Assembly (NCBI RefSeq): GCF_018224955.1
Contig: NZ_JAGTUU010000001.1
Span: 620,001-684,000, forward strand
Direction of reading: 5' to 3'
From: Thetidibacter halocola
GTDB taxonomy: Bacteria; Pseudomonadota; Alphaproteobacteria; Rhodobacterales; Rhodobacteraceae
Length of the DNA: 64,000 bases
The notes beneath the pieces are model-generated. The model saw only the letters and a program-made list of their open reading frames with translations, was not told the origin of the DNA and did not search any database. Below, piece by piece: positions 36,106 to 44,418 of the stretch (the stretch's first letter is position 1; the number at the start of each line of letters is the position of its first letter). The position numbers were made by a program, and so were the translations under genes.

Positions 36106-37071
36106 ATGCTGCGCCCCGTTCTCGCCTGCCTGATCCTCGCCGCGCCTGCTCATGCCGAGGGGCTGCTCGTGACCGCCGACATCGCCCCGGTCCAAAGCCT
36201 CGTCACGCTGGTCCTGGGCGAGGCTGGCGAGGCCGCGACCCTTCTGCCACAGGGCGATTCGGCACATCACCTGTCGTTGCGTCCCTCGCAGGCGCGCGCG
36301 CTGACCGAGGCCGATATCGTGATCTGGACCGGCCCCGCACTGATGCCCTCCCTCGGCGAGGCATTGCAGATGCTGGCCCCCGACACGCCGCGCCTGACCC
36401 TTCAGGACGTGCCCGGCACGCTGGCCCTGCCCTATCGCGACGCCGAGGATTTCGGCGGGCATGACCACGCGGACGATCACGAGCATGGCGACGAGCACAG
36501 CCACGATGAGGCCGCCAAGGACGAAGCCGGGCATGATGTCCACGACCATGCGGGTGGCATCGACTCGCACCTGTGGCTTTCGCCCGACAATGCGCGGCTG
36601 TGGCTGAACGCCATCGCCGCCGCGCTGGCCGAGCAGGATCCCGGGAACGCCGCGACCTTCCGCGCCAATGCCGAGGCCGCCCGCGCCCTGGTCGATCAGG
36701 CAGCGGCAGAAGCGGCGGCGAGCCTGGCCCCGGTGGCGGGCCTGCCGCTGGCAGTCGATCACGACGCCTTCCAGTATTTCGAGGCGCATTTCGGCCTGAC
36801 GGTGATCGGCGCGATTTCCGACAGCGAGGCGGCCCCCGCCGGACCCGCGACCCTTGCCGCGCTGCGTGACCGCGTGGCCGAGGCAAAGCCCGTCTGCGTT
36901 CTGGTGGAACCGGACGCGCGGCCCGGCCTGATCGAGGCGATTGGCGCCGCGGGCCTGCCGCGCGCCACGCTGGACCCGCTGGGCAGCGACCTCGAGCCCG
37001 GCGCGGACCTTTACCCGGCGCTCATCCGCGCGATGGCGAACCGTATCGCAGCCTGCGCCACGGGGTCCTGA
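36106..37071 (+). CDS. znuA: Zinc ABC transporter binding protein ZnuA
   Basis: Periplasmic zinc-binding protein of 321 residues with a short signal peptide (ILAAPAHA cleavage region). The cluster A-I fold has His ligands in SAHHLSLRPSQA (about 46-57), DSHLWLSPDNA (about 152) and the later VDHDAFQYFE (about 221). Between the first two is the His/Asp-rich loop typical of zinc-specific members (GGHDHADDHEHGDEHSHDE, about 120-140). The last ligand region PLGSDLEPG is also present. Expression is probably repressed by Zur through the adjacent operators. Confidence 0.93.
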   Translation: MLRPVLACLILAAPAHAEGLLVTADIAPVQSLVTLVLGEAGEAATLLPQGDSAHHLSLRPSQARALTEADIVIWTGPALMPSLGEALQMLAPDTPRLTLQDVPGTLALPYRDAEDFGGHDHADDHEHGDEHSHDEAAKDEAGHDVHDHAGGIDSHLWLSPDNARLWLNAIAAALAEQDPGNAATFRANAEAARALVDQAAAEAAASLAPVAGLPLAVDHDAFQYFEAHFGLTVIGAISDSEAAPAGPATLAALRDRVAEAKPVCVLVEPDARPGLIEAIGAAGLPRATLDPLGSDLEPGADLYPALIRAMANRIAACATGS

Positions 37072-37090
37072 CCCTGCGCAGGGCCGGGTT

Positions 37091-37879
37091 TCACCCTGCC
37101 TGCGAGCCGAACGCGCCGCGCCGCCCCTCGAAGGTGCGCACAGCGATTCCCGCACCTTCCAGCGCAACCCTCACTGCGCGGGCCATGGGCAGCGCGGTGG
37201 GCCCGTCGCCATGCAGGCAGATCGTGTCGATGGCGGCGGGGATCGGATCGCCGGTCTCGGGCAGGATCGCACCCGCCTGCACCATCTTGACAATCCGCTC
37301 GGCCGCCGGTCCCGCCTCGTGCAGGACCGCGCCGGGCAGGCGCCGGTCGACCAGCGTCGCGTCCGCGTTGTAGGCGCGGTCGGCAAAGATCTCGCCCGCC
37401 CAGAGACAGCCGAGCTTTTCCACCACGCGCTGCTGCGCCGTGCCCGCCAGAACCATCACGATGATCTCGGGTGCGACCTCGAGCGCGGCGCCATAGCAGG
37501 CCTCGGCCATGCCTTCGTCCTCGGAAGCCATGTTGGAGAGCGCGCCGTGCAGCTTGAGGTGCCGCACCTCGGACCCCGCCGCCCGCGCCATGCCCAGCGC
37601 CGCGGCCAACTGGTATTGCACCATCGCGCGCAGGGTCTTTTCCGGCAGGTGCATCCGCCGCCGCCCGAACCCCTGCAGATCGGCAAAGCCCGGATGCGCG
37701 CCGATGCCCACGCCGCGCGCCGTGGCCGCGCGCATCGTCGCCGCCATCACCTCGGGGTCGCCCGCGTGAAAGCCGCAGGCCACGTTGGCCGAGGTCACGA
37801 CGTCGAGCAGCGCCTCGTCCTGCCCCATCACCCAGGGACCAAAGCTTTCGCCCATGTCCGCGTTCAGATCGACCTGCAT
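37091..37879 (-). CDS. pxpA: 5-oxoprolinase subunit A (LamB/YcsF family)
   Basis: Subunit of the prokaryotic ATP-dependent 5-oxoprolinase PxpABC, which opens the 5-oxoproline lactam to glutamate. The 262-residue protein begins VDLNADMGESFG and contains ANVACGFHAGDP (about 31-42) and VGIGAHPGFADLQGFGRR (about 56-73), all diagnostic. The start follows GGGGAGGA. PxpB and PxpC genes, usually adjacent, are not present on either side: neighbours are znuA (convergent) and a class V aminotransferase 27 nt upstream. They may be elsewhere in the genome. Confidence 0.9.
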   Translation of the reverse strand: MQVDLNADMGESFGPWVMGQDEALLDVVTSANVACGFHAGDPEVMAATMRAATARGVGIGAHPGFADLQGFGRRRMHLPEKTLRAMVQYQLAAALGMARAAGSEVRHLKLHGALSNMASEDEGMAEACYGAALEVAPEIIVMVLAGTAQQRVVEKLGCLWAGEIFADRAYNADATLVDRRLPGAVLHEAGPAAERIVKMVQAGAILPETGDPIPAAIDTICLHGDGPTALPMARAVRVALEGAGIAVRTFEGRRGAFGSQAG

Positions 37880-37906
37880 CGGCTGTCCTCCCCGTTGTCA
37901 GGCCTG

Positions 37907-39151
37907 TCAGCCCAGCCGCGCCATCGCCGCCAGGAAGGCCCGGACCTCGTCCATCGAATTATAGTGACACAGCGACACCCGCACGCAATCGTCCTGGCCC
38001 AAGGGGTGCAGCACATTGCCCGAGTAGTGATCGGCCTTGCGCAGGTGAGTGCGGATGCCCTCTTCGTTCAGCGTCGTGACGATCTCGGCCGAGGGGCGCC
38101 CCTCGATCCAGAAACTGACCAGCCCCTCGCGCGCCGCGTTCTCGGCCCCGCCGATCACCCGAACACCCTCGATCTCTGTCAGGCCCTTGAGGTTGCCGGT
38201 GCCGAACAGCATCGCGTCAGTCAGCGCGCGTTCATGCGCCTTGATCGCGGCGCCCGCCGCCACCAGCCGCGCGCGCTGCTCTGCCGTGTCGGACATCTGC
38301 CCGCCCAGCCAGTCGAGATAGCCCACCACGTCGGACATCGTGGCATAGGCGCCGGTGTCGCGCGTGCCCAGTTCCCAGTTGCCCGCAGGCCCGCCCACCA
38401 GCGAGTCATGCGCCAAGGCCGTCAACCGGTCCGAGGCCCAGGCGACACCGTAGCCATGCCGCGAAAACACCTTGTAGGGCGAGATCACGTAGCCATCGAC
38501 ACCCGCCGCCGCCACGTCGATCAGGCCGTGGCTGGCGTGCTGGATGCCGTCAGCGATGACGAAACAGTCGGGCGCGACGGCGCGGATCGCGGCGACGATG
38601 GCGGGCAGGTCGTTGCCCATGCCGGTCACGGGCGAAGTGTGCACCACGGTGGCCACCCGCGTGTCGGGGGTCACATGGGCGGCATAGGCCTCGGGCGTAA
38701 CGGTGCCGGTGGCGTCATCATGCGCGACCAGAACGTGCGGCCGCCCGCTTTCGGCCGCCCAACGGTGGCAGGCGCTGCGCGAGGCGGGATGTTCCATGGT
38801 CGATCCCAGCACGATCCCACCCTCGGCCGCGCCAAGGCAGGCGTCGCGCACCAGCCGGAACAGCAGTTCGGTGCCGGACTCGCCCACCAGCACCGACCCG
38901 CCGGACGCGTTGAAGAACCGCCGCACGTCGTCGCGCGCGCGGTCGATCACCTGTTGCAGCGCCTTCGAGGCCGGGTTGTCGCGGCCCTGGTTGTCGGGAA
39001 TGGCGGCAAAGCGGGCCGACGTTTCCACCACAGAGTTCAGCGTCAACGCGCCGCCGGCATTCTCGAAGAAAACGCGCTGTCCGGTGAACGGGCAGCTTTC
39101 AACATGGGCAAATCGGTTGCGGATCTCGGTCAGGAGGGCGTCGGAAAACAT
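37907..39151 (-). CDS. Class V aminotransferase (cysteine desulfurase-like), second paralogue
   Basis: A 414-residue PLP enzyme of the NifS-like family. The N-terminus contains VFFENAGGALT (about 27-37), and the PLP lysine is in VISPYKVFSRHGYG (about residue 228). FVIADGIQHASHG carries the cofactor Asp. It shares the FFENAGG opening with the gene at 10.7 kb but is otherwise quite different. Start 39151 overlaps the yacG stop by 4 bp, making it the distal gene of the infA-maf-RNase-yacG run. The substrate is unknown; a role together with PxpA in amino-acid or thiol metabolism is only a guess. Confidence 0.8.
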   Translation of the reverse strand: MFSDALLTEIRNRFAHVESCPFTGQRVFFENAGGALTLNSVVETSARFAAIPDNQGRDNPASKALQQVIDRARDDVRRFFNASGGSVLVGESGTELLFRLVRDACLGAAEGGIVLGSTMEHPASRSACHRWAAESGRPHVLVAHDDATGTVTPEAYAAHVTPDTRVATVVHTSPVTGMGNDLPAIVAAIRAVAPDCFVIADGIQHASHGLIDVAAAGVDGYVISPYKVFSRHGYGVAWASDRLTALAHDSLVGGPAGNWELGTRDTGAYATMSDVVGYLDWLGGQMSDTAEQRARLVAAGAAIKAHERALTDAMLFGTGNLKGLTEIEGVRVIGGAENAAREGLVSFWIEGRPSAEIVTTLNEEGIRTHLRKADHYSGNVLHPLGQDDCVRVSLCHYNSMDEVRAFLAAMARLG

Positions 39152-39354
39152 CAGTGTGGCTTGTCCTTTTGGGCTTCGGGATCGTTCAGCCATTGCTCGA
39201 AGGCTTCGGCGGCCTTCTCCATGTCCTCGGGATCGGTCGAGGGGATGGCATAATCGCCGCCCATCCAGCGCCCGAGGTCGATATCGGCGCAGCGTTTCGA
39301 GCAGAAGGGGCGGAATTTCGCCTCGGTCGGCTTGCGGCAGATCGGGCAGCTCAT
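39151..39354 (-). CDS. yacG: DNA gyrase inhibitor YacG
   Basis: A 67-residue zinc-finger protein with CPICRKP (CxxC, residues 3-6) and [14 protein letters not shown] (CxxxC at about 18-22), the complete four-cysteine site, followed by the conserved [13 protein letters not shown] stretch that contacts GyrB. The tail is acidic. It overlaps its neighbours by 4 bp on both sides, so translation is coupled. Length and motifs match the family fully. Confidence 0.93.
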   Translation of the reverse strand: MSCPICRKPTEAKFRPFCSKRCADIDLGRWMGGDYAIPSTDPEDMEKAAEAFEQWLNDPEAQKDKPH

Positions 39355-40385
39355 GCCAGAACCTCTGACAGCGGCACGCGATCGCGCTGGCGCTGGATTT
39401 CCAGCAGGCCAAGGTTGGTCCAGCCGGCCACCACGGTCTCGGTCTCATCCTTGCGGAAGCCCGAGCGCAGCAGGCTTTCCAGCTGGCGGCGTTCCTTTTT
39501 CGGGAAGGGCGCGGGATCGACGATGATCTGGCCCGCAAGCCCGCGCAGGCGGATCTGGCGCGGCAACTCGCGGAAGGCGGCCAGGGTCGCCTTGAGCCCC
39601 GCCGCCGGAGAGGTATCGCCGCCGGTGTTCACGTCGACCGCGACCAACGCCGAGGTCTGCTCGATCATCATCCAGGCACCGCCGGACAGCGGGACGCGGG
39701 GCGACAGCAGCGCCTCGACCATGCCGCCCACCTCGTGCCGGTCAAAGGCGCCTTCGCTCTCGTCCACATCCGCGGGTTCCACCCAGTCGCGCCAGGCCAG
39801 CGCATGCGGCCCGTCCCCCTCCAGCAGCAGTTCCTCGGCGCCCTCGGCATCGGCCAGGACCTGCGCCGCGAGGCGGGTCATCAGGGCCACGTCGCCGATG
39901 ATCTCGGCCTCGTCGGCATCGGTGCAGGACGAGCGCAGGATCAGGCCCGCCCCCTCGGGCAGCGGCGCATCCTCGAGCGCGTCATGCGCGGCCTCGAGGA
40001 TGGTGTCGCGGATGTCGTCGTCCTTGATCCGGCGCGAGACGTTGATGCCCGGCGCACCAGGGGTGACGATGGCGTAGCGAGACTTGAACAGGAGGCGGGT
40101 GGTGACGGGGATCGCCTTGCCTGGCTCGGCCCGGCCCGTCACCTGGACCAGCAGCGCCTCGCCCGGCGCAATGCCGCGGGTCTGGCGTAGAAAGGCGTTG
40201 CCGTCGGGGGTGCGCAGGAACAGCCCGCCCTGCCCCTTCATCGGGCGGTCGGCCACGGCGCGGTAGATGCTGCCGGGACGCGGTCCGTCGGCGTCGATCA
40301 GCAGCCCCTCCAACCGTCCGTCGACGATCAGCGCCGCCGCCTCGCGGCCCTGCCATTGGTCTAGAATGATGCTGCGGCCCTTCAT
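39351..40385 (-). CDS. Ribonuclease E/G-family endoribonuclease
   Basis: A compact 344-residue RNase E/G homologue. An S1-like N-terminal part contains [10 protein letters not shown] and GQGGLFL (about 38-56). The catalytic region has [12 protein letters not shown] (catalytic Asp, about 240) and [17 protein letters not shown] (second acidic position, about 280-297). It is shorter than RNase G (about 490) and has no degradosome tail; the zinc-link CxxC motif is absent. It lies in the conserved maf-RNase-yacG cluster of alphaproteobacteria. Whether it complements RNase G is unknown. Confidence 0.87.
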   Translation of the reverse strand: MKGRSIILDQWQGREAAALIVDGRLEGLLIDADGPRPGSIYRAVADRPMKGQGGLFLRTPDGNAFLRQTRGIAPGEALLVQVTGRAEPGKAIPVTTRLLFKSRYAIVTPGAPGINVSRRIKDDDIRDTILEAAHDALEDAPLPEGAGLILRSSCTDADEAEIIGDVALMTRLAAQVLADAEGAEELLLEGDGPHALAWRDWVEPADVDESEGAFDRHEVGGMVEALLSPRVPLSGGAWMMIEQTSALVAVDVNTGGDTSPAAGLKATLAAFRELPRQIRLRGLAGQIIVDPAPFPKKERRQLESLLRSGFRKDETETVVAGWTNLGLLEIQRQRDRVPLSEVLA

Positions 40386-40975
40386 GGGATGTCCTTGTAA
40401 AGCGGATAGCCCGCGGCGAGAAGAAGGTTGGCCGTCTCGGCCAGCGGCAGACCGACGACGGCGGTGAAACTGCCGTTGATCCACGGGATGAAGGCACCGG
40501 CCAGGCCCTGGATGCCATAGCCGCCCGCCTTGCCCTGCCAATCGCCAGAGGCGAGGTAGGCGTTCAGCTCCTCGTTCGAGAGGGCCTTCATCGCGACCTG
40601 CGTGACCACGTCGCGCTGCCAGGTCTTGTCGCCCCGGCGCAGCGCGATGGCGGTGATCACCTTGTGGCGACGGCCCGAGAGCATGGTCAGGAACTGCGCC
40701 GCCTCGCCCGCGTTTTCCGGCTTGCCCAGGATCCGGCGGCCGAGCGCCACGGTGGTGTCGGCGGAAAGCACGATATCGTCGGTCTCGGCCTGAACGGCCT
40801 GCGCCTTTTCCAGGGCCAGCCGCACGCAATAGGGGCGCGGCAACTCGCCGGGACGGGGATCCTCGTCGATCTCGGGCGGGCGCACGGCGTCGGCCACGAC
40901 ACCCAGCTGCGCCAGCAGTTCGCGGCGGCGCGGGCTGCCGGAGCCGAGGATCAGGCGCGGGCGGGCAAGGGTCAT
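40382..40975 (-). CDS. maf: Maf-family nucleotide pyrophosphatase
   Basis: House-cleaning nucleoside triphosphate pyrophosphatase (197 residues) that removes non-canonical or methylated nucleotides. It carries [18 protein letters not shown] (about 8-25), the conserved DEDPRPGE motif after PPEI, and [11 protein letters not shown] (about 68-78) with catalytic Asp. The start follows a terminator-separated gap after infA; the stop overlaps the RNase start by 4 bp. Confidence 0.92.
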   Translation of the reverse strand: MTLARPRLILGSGSPRRRELLAQLGVVADAVRPPEIDEDPRPGELPRPYCVRLALEKAQAVQAETDDIVLSADTTVALGRRILGKPENAGEAAQFLTMLSGRRHKVITAIALRRGDKTWQRDVVTQVAMKALSNEELNAYLASGDWQGKAGGYGIQGLAGAFIPWINGSFTAVVGLPLAETANLLLAAGYPLYKDIP

Positions 40976-41015
40976 GACGGGGTCCCGTGTTTAACGTGCC
41001 CCCGTGAACAGCAAA

Positions 41016-41041
41016 ACGCCGGGCACATCAAGGCCCGGCGT
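41016..41041 (-). terminator. Terminator after infA
   Basis: A perfect 9-bp stem ACGCCGGGC/GCCCGGCGT has an 8-nt loop and is followed on the minus strand by TTTTGC, 22 nt after the infA stop. It should isolate most infA transcription from maf. Confidence 0.75.
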
Positions 41042-41063
41042 CGCGGTCGCGGTCCGTTCGGAC

Positions 41064-41282
41064 TTACTTGAAGCGGTAGTTGATCCGCCCCTTGGTCAGG
41101 TCGTAGGGGGTCATTTCGACCTGCACCTTGTCGCCTGCGAGAACCCGGATGCGGTTCTTGCGCATCTTTCCTGCCGTGTGTGCGATGATCTCATGGCCGT
41201 TTTCCAACTCGACCCGAAACGTCGCATTCGGCAGCAGTTCCTTCACGACACCGGGAAATTCGAGCGTATCTTCCTTGGCCAT
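41064..41282 (-). CDS. infA: Translation initiation factor IF-1
   Basis: Essential 72-residue OB-fold factor that blocks the ribosomal A site during initiation. The text is canonical throughout: [20 protein letters not shown] at the start, the [20 protein letters not shown] core, and the C-terminal [13 protein letters not shown]. The ribosome site GGAGAG precedes the ATG. Confidence 0.97.
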   Translation of the reverse strand: MAKEDTLEFPGVVKELLPNATFRVELENGHEIIAHTAGKMRKNRIRVLAGDKVQVEMTPYDLTKGRINYRFK

Positions 41283-41365
41283 GGTCTCTCCTTGCTACAA
41301 CGCCCGACCGGTCTGCCGGGCGTGACGTCATATGGGACCAGACGCGCAACAAATCAAGGCGCAAT

Positions 41366-42250
41366 TCACCGCAGGGGAACGAGCGGCGGCGCGACGTCGC
41401 GGCCCGACTGGTCGTCCCAGTGGGTGCGGTTCAGCACCACGCCGTCGCGGCGGACATGGGCGATGGCCTCGAGGTCCACCTCGGCATAGACCCAGCCGGG
41501 GTCGTTCAGCGCCCCCTCTGCGAGGACGCCTGTCGGAGGGAAGCCGGTGTCGGGCGGGCCGAAGACCGCGCCGCGCCCGGTCGAGACGTCGATCGCCTCG
41601 GACCAGTCGGCCTGTCCGACCACAGAGGCCATGACGGTCACGCACTGGTTTTCCAGCGCGCGGGCCTGCGCGCCGATGCGCACGCGGCTGTGCCCGGCCA
41701 GCGCCTCGGTGACGGACGGCACGAGGATCAGGTCGGCCTCCTTGAGGGCACGGCCCAGCAGCGGAAACTCGCTGTCGTAGCAGATCAGGACGCCGATGCG
41801 GCCCAGGGAAGTGTCGAACAGGCGCAGCGGCCCGCCGGGAACGATGTCCCAGGTCTCGCGCTCGAACCGGGTCATGATCTGCTTGTCCTGCACGCCCATG
41901 GCACCCGTGGGCGTGAAAAGACGCGCCCGGTTGACCGGGCGCAGCGCGATCGCCGGGTCGAGCACCGGGGCCGAGGCGGCGAGGATGTGGACGCGGAAGC
42001 GGCTGGCGAGGTCGGAATGCAGTGCGTCGGCCTGCGGGATCCGGTCGGAGACGGCGTGGATCGACGCCTCGAGATCGAGGGCCGTCGCGCGGCCCTCGAT
42101 CGTGGCCAGTTCCATCGCGCCGTATTCTGGAAAGACCAGCAACTCGGCGCCCTGCCCGGCGGCCTCGGCGACCCATCGGGTGATCTTGTCGGCGTAGGCG
42201 TCGAAATCGGCCAGGAAATCGGGCGGGTAGCTGGCGGTCGCGATTTTCAT
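41366..42250 (-). CDS. Carbon-nitrogen hydrolase (nitrilase superfamily)
   Basis: Amidase-type enzyme of 294 residues with the catalytic triad: Glu in LLVFPEYGAMEL (about 41), Lys in VQDKQIMTRFE (about 125), Cys in IGVLICYDSEFPL (about 163-175). The substrate class (N-carbamoyl, omega-amide or nitrile) cannot be told from sequence. ATG 42250 matches family N-termini and follows GGAGCGCCCC. It belongs to a run of four genes (phosphatase, NTF2-like, GNAT, this) placed between UPF0262 and infA, which are adjacent in relatives I recall. Confidence 0.88.
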   Translation of the reverse strand: MKIATASYPPDFLADFDAYADKITRWVAEAAGQGAELLVFPEYGAMELATIEGRATALDLEASIHAVSDRIPQADALHSDLASRFRVHILAASAPVLDPAIALRPVNRARLFTPTGAMGVQDKQIMTRFERETWDIVPGGPLRLFDTSLGRIGVLICYDSEFPLLGRALKEADLILVPSVTEALAGHSRVRIGAQARALENQCVTVMASVVGQADWSEAIDVSTGRGAVFGPPDTGFPPTGVLAEGALNDPGWVYAEVDLEAIAHVRRDGVVLNRTHWDDQSGRDVAPPLVPLR

Positions 42251-42303
42251 CGTGGGGCGCTCCTGTCGGGCGGGGAATCGGGGCTCAGCCCCCGACGCGT
42301 GCC

Positions 42304-42333
42304 GCGCCTCCCCCGGGATGTTTGTGGCCAGAA
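42304..42333 (-). repeat. Intergenic repeat copy 3 (reverse orientation)
   Basis: On the minus strand this reads TCTGGCCACAAACATCCCGGGGG, clearly related to the TTGCCAGATAAAC-TCCGGGGG core at 27387 and 13745. It lies between the GNAT gene and the C-N hydrolase gene. Confidence 0.5.
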
Positions 42334-42354
42334 GAAACCCCGGCTGGGGTTTCA

Positions 42355-42936
42355 CTACAGTGGGCGGATCCAGAATTGCAGCGGTTTCGCGGTTTCCCCG
42401 GGCTGGTCGACGTCCTTCCAGCGAAACTGCGCCACGGCGCCCGCCAGCGGGTGGTAGCCGCGCTTGCGCCAGAACGGGTCGAGCGGGGCATAGGCGGCGG
42501 GGCGCAGCGGATGGTCATGCGGGCGCATCACGGCACAGAAGGCCGAGAACCGAAGGCCCAGGGTGCGGGCGTGATCCTCGCGTAGGTCGAAAAAGCGGTG
42601 GCCGAGGCCACGGCCGCGATACTCGGGCAGCAGCACGGATTCGGCGCAATAGAAGATGTCCGCGACGTGGTATCCGCTGCCGTCGAAGGCGTCAGTGAAA
42701 TCCTCGGCATGGTCCTGCATCGGCGTGCCGGTGGCCGCGCCGACGAGTTTTTCACCATCGAAAGCGCCGACGAGGATCGCGCCGGGGCTGTCGCGGTAGG
42801 TCTGGATGTAGCTGCGTTCATAGGCGAGATCGCCGTCGTAGAGGTAGGGATAGGCCCGGAACACCGCGATGCGCAACCGCGCCAAGTCATCCAGCGCCGC
42901 GTCGAGCGCCGCACCTGTCAGCGCCGCGATCCTCAC
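42355..42936 (-). CDS. GNAT-family N-acetyltransferase
   Basis: A 193-residue acetyltransferase fold. Motif A with the acetyl-CoA loop reads LLPEYRGRGLGHRFFD (about 102-117), preceded by IFYCAESV. The GTG start at 42936 overlaps the stop of the NTF2-like gene (GTGA). The acceptor substrate is unknown. The TAG stop is followed by the G-rich intergenic repeat. Confidence 0.87.
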   Translation of the reverse strand: MRIAALTGAALDAALDDLARLRIAVFRAYPYLYDGDLAYERSYIQTYRDSPGAILVGAFDGEKLVGAATGTPMQDHAEDFTDAFDGSGYHVADIFYCAESVLLPEYRGRGLGHRFFDLREDHARTLGLRFSAFCAVMRPHDHPLRPAAYAPLDPFWRKRGYHPLAGAVAQFRWKDVDQPGETAKPLQFWIRPL

Positions 42937-43328
42937 GAGACCTGCCGGATCCAGTCGGCGAGATTGTAATAGGTCACGACGCGGGCGATCCTGTCGTCAC
43001 GGATCGAGAAGAAGGACCCTGCGGGCAGGCGATAGCCTTGGGCGCGCGCCTCGGGCAGGCCGGGATCGGTTTCCAGGTAGGTGCCATTGACCATGTATTC
43101 GGCGGCAGCGCGGGCCCCGCCCTCTGCCTCGAACAGCACCATCTCGGTCAGGGTCTCGTCATAGCAGCGCGCCATGTGGGCGCAGAACTCGGCGAAGGCG
43201 GTCTTGCCGATGCGCACCTTTCCCTCGTTGACGTGATGCGCCACGTCATCATGCAGGCAGGCCAGCATGCCGTCGATGTCCCTGGCGTTGAAGGCGTCGA
43301 AATACGCCTGAACGATGTCCTTGCTCAT
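42933..43328 (-). CDS. NTF2-like / SnoaL-type protein
   Basis: A small cone-shaped alpha+beta protein of 131 residues. It begins DIVQAYFDAFNARDIDGMLACLHDDVAHHVNEG, the typical SnoaL/ketosteroid-isomerase-like opening, and ends with FSIRDDRIARVVTYYNLADW. Such proteins bind small ligands or act as isomerases or hydrolases; nothing specific can be said. Start 43328 overlaps the phosphatase stop by 4 bp; a Met four codons earlier is less likely. Confidence 0.82.
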   Translation of the reverse strand: MSKDIVQAYFDAFNARDIDGMLACLHDDVAHHVNEGKVRIGKTAFAEFCAHMARCYDETLTEMVLFEAEGGARAAAEYMVNGTYLETDPGLPEARAQGYRLPAGSFFSIRDDRIARVVTYYNLADWIRQVS

Positions 43329-43771
43329 GCCGTTCCCCATTTTCCCTTCAGCTGGCCCACCAACTGGTCGCGCGTCTGCCGATAGGCATTCATCTTGGCC
43401 TCGCGCGTCTCGCCCAGGCCGGTGGGGTCCATGATCGGCCAGTATTCGACCGTCAGGTGGTAGAAGCGCGTCAGGTCCAGCGCCATGCGCTGCGACGCTG
43501 GCGACAGCGCCACCACAAGGTCGAAGCCCGAGAGCGCCTCGCCCATCTGTTCGAGTTCGTCGAAACTGCGCGCGCGGTGGCGTTCCAGTTCGACCCCGAT
43601 CTCCTTGCAGACGGCGATGGCGAAACCGTCGATCTCGAGGTCGTTCACCACGCCAACGGACTGCACGTAGACGTCGGTGCCGTAGAGCTTTTTCATGATG
43701 CCCTCGGCCATGGGCGAGCGCACCGCGTTGTGATCGCAGCAGAACAGGATCGACTGAGGCAGCTTGCCCAA
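43325..43771 (-). CDS. Low-molecular-weight phosphatase family protein
   Basis: A 148-residue protein of the LMW protein-tyrosine-phosphatase/arsenate-reductase fold. The P-loop is FCCDHNAVRSPMAEG (CX5R, about 12-26), with the loop His-Asn pair characteristic of an alphaproteobacterial subgroup. The general-acid Asp is probably in IMDPTGLGE (about 113). The start is TTG at 43771, 4 nt after the UPF0262 stop. The conserved neighbourhood with hisD, UPF0262 and infA hints at a housekeeping role. Confidence 0.85.
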   Translation of the reverse strand: MGKLPQSILFCCDHNAVRSPMAEGIMKKLYGTDVYVQSVGVVNDLEIDGFAIAVCKEIGVELERHRARSFDELEQMGEALSGFDLVVALSPASQRMALDLTRFYHLTVEYWPIMDPTGLGETREAKMNAYRQTRDQLVGQLKGKWGTA

Positions 43772-43775
43772 ACGG

Positions 43776-44255
43776 TCAGCCCCCGAAATGCAGCACGCAG
43801 ATCAGGGTGAAGAGACGGCGCGCGGTGGCGTCGTCGACCTCGACCTTGCCCTCGAGCCGTTCCTGGAGGATGCGCGCGCCCTCGTTGTGGATACCGCGCC
43901 TTGCCATGTCGATCGTCTCGATCTGGCTGGGCGGCAGGGACTTCACCGCGTCGAAATAGCTTTTGCAGATCGCGAAGTAATCCTTGACCACCTGCCGGAA
44001 TGGCGACAGGGACAGGTGGAATTCAGCCGCCTTTTCGTGGCCTTGCGTGGTCACGTCAAAAACGAGCCGCTTGTCCCGGATCGACAGGCCGACGTTGTAG
44101 GGGCCGGGCGGCACCGGCCTGCCGTCGCGGGGCGGCAGCGCAAAGGTGTTGTCCTCCATCAGGTCGAACATCGCGACGCGCCGTTCCTGCTCGATCTCCG
44201 GCGTGGGCGGCGGCAGGTTCGCGTCGTCCAGTTCGATATGCGCGATGCGGGTCAT
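43776..44255 (-). CDS. UPF0262-family protein
   Basis: A 159-residue protein matching UPF0262: HIELDD at the start, FDLMEDNTFALP (about 30-41), YNVGLSIRDKRLVFDV (about 53-68), the FAICKSYFDAVKS helix and a C-terminal RRLFTLICVLHF. The function is unknown. It is normally directly downstream of hisD; here about 2.1 kb carrying a LuxR-type gene and a rhodanese gene intervenes. Confidence 0.88.
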   Translation of the reverse strand: MTRIAHIELDDANLPPPTPEIEQERRVAMFDLMEDNTFALPPRDGRPVPPGPYNVGLSIRDKRLVFDVTTQGHEKAAEFHLSLSPFRQVVKDYFAICKSYFDAVKSLPPSQIETIDMARRGIHNEGARILQERLEGKVEVDDATARRLFTLICVLHFGG

Positions 44256-44418
44256 GGGCGCGTTCCTTGAGCGTTGGGGCAGTCATTACCGCGCCCGGCC
44301 AGTTGCGGCAATCTCTGGACGCCGCAGCGTGCAGCCAGCAGACACATTTTTTCCTTTGCATGTGGCGCGACAGAACGTCTAGCCTGAACGCGCCGTCGCG
44401 CCACAGGCAGATGGCACA

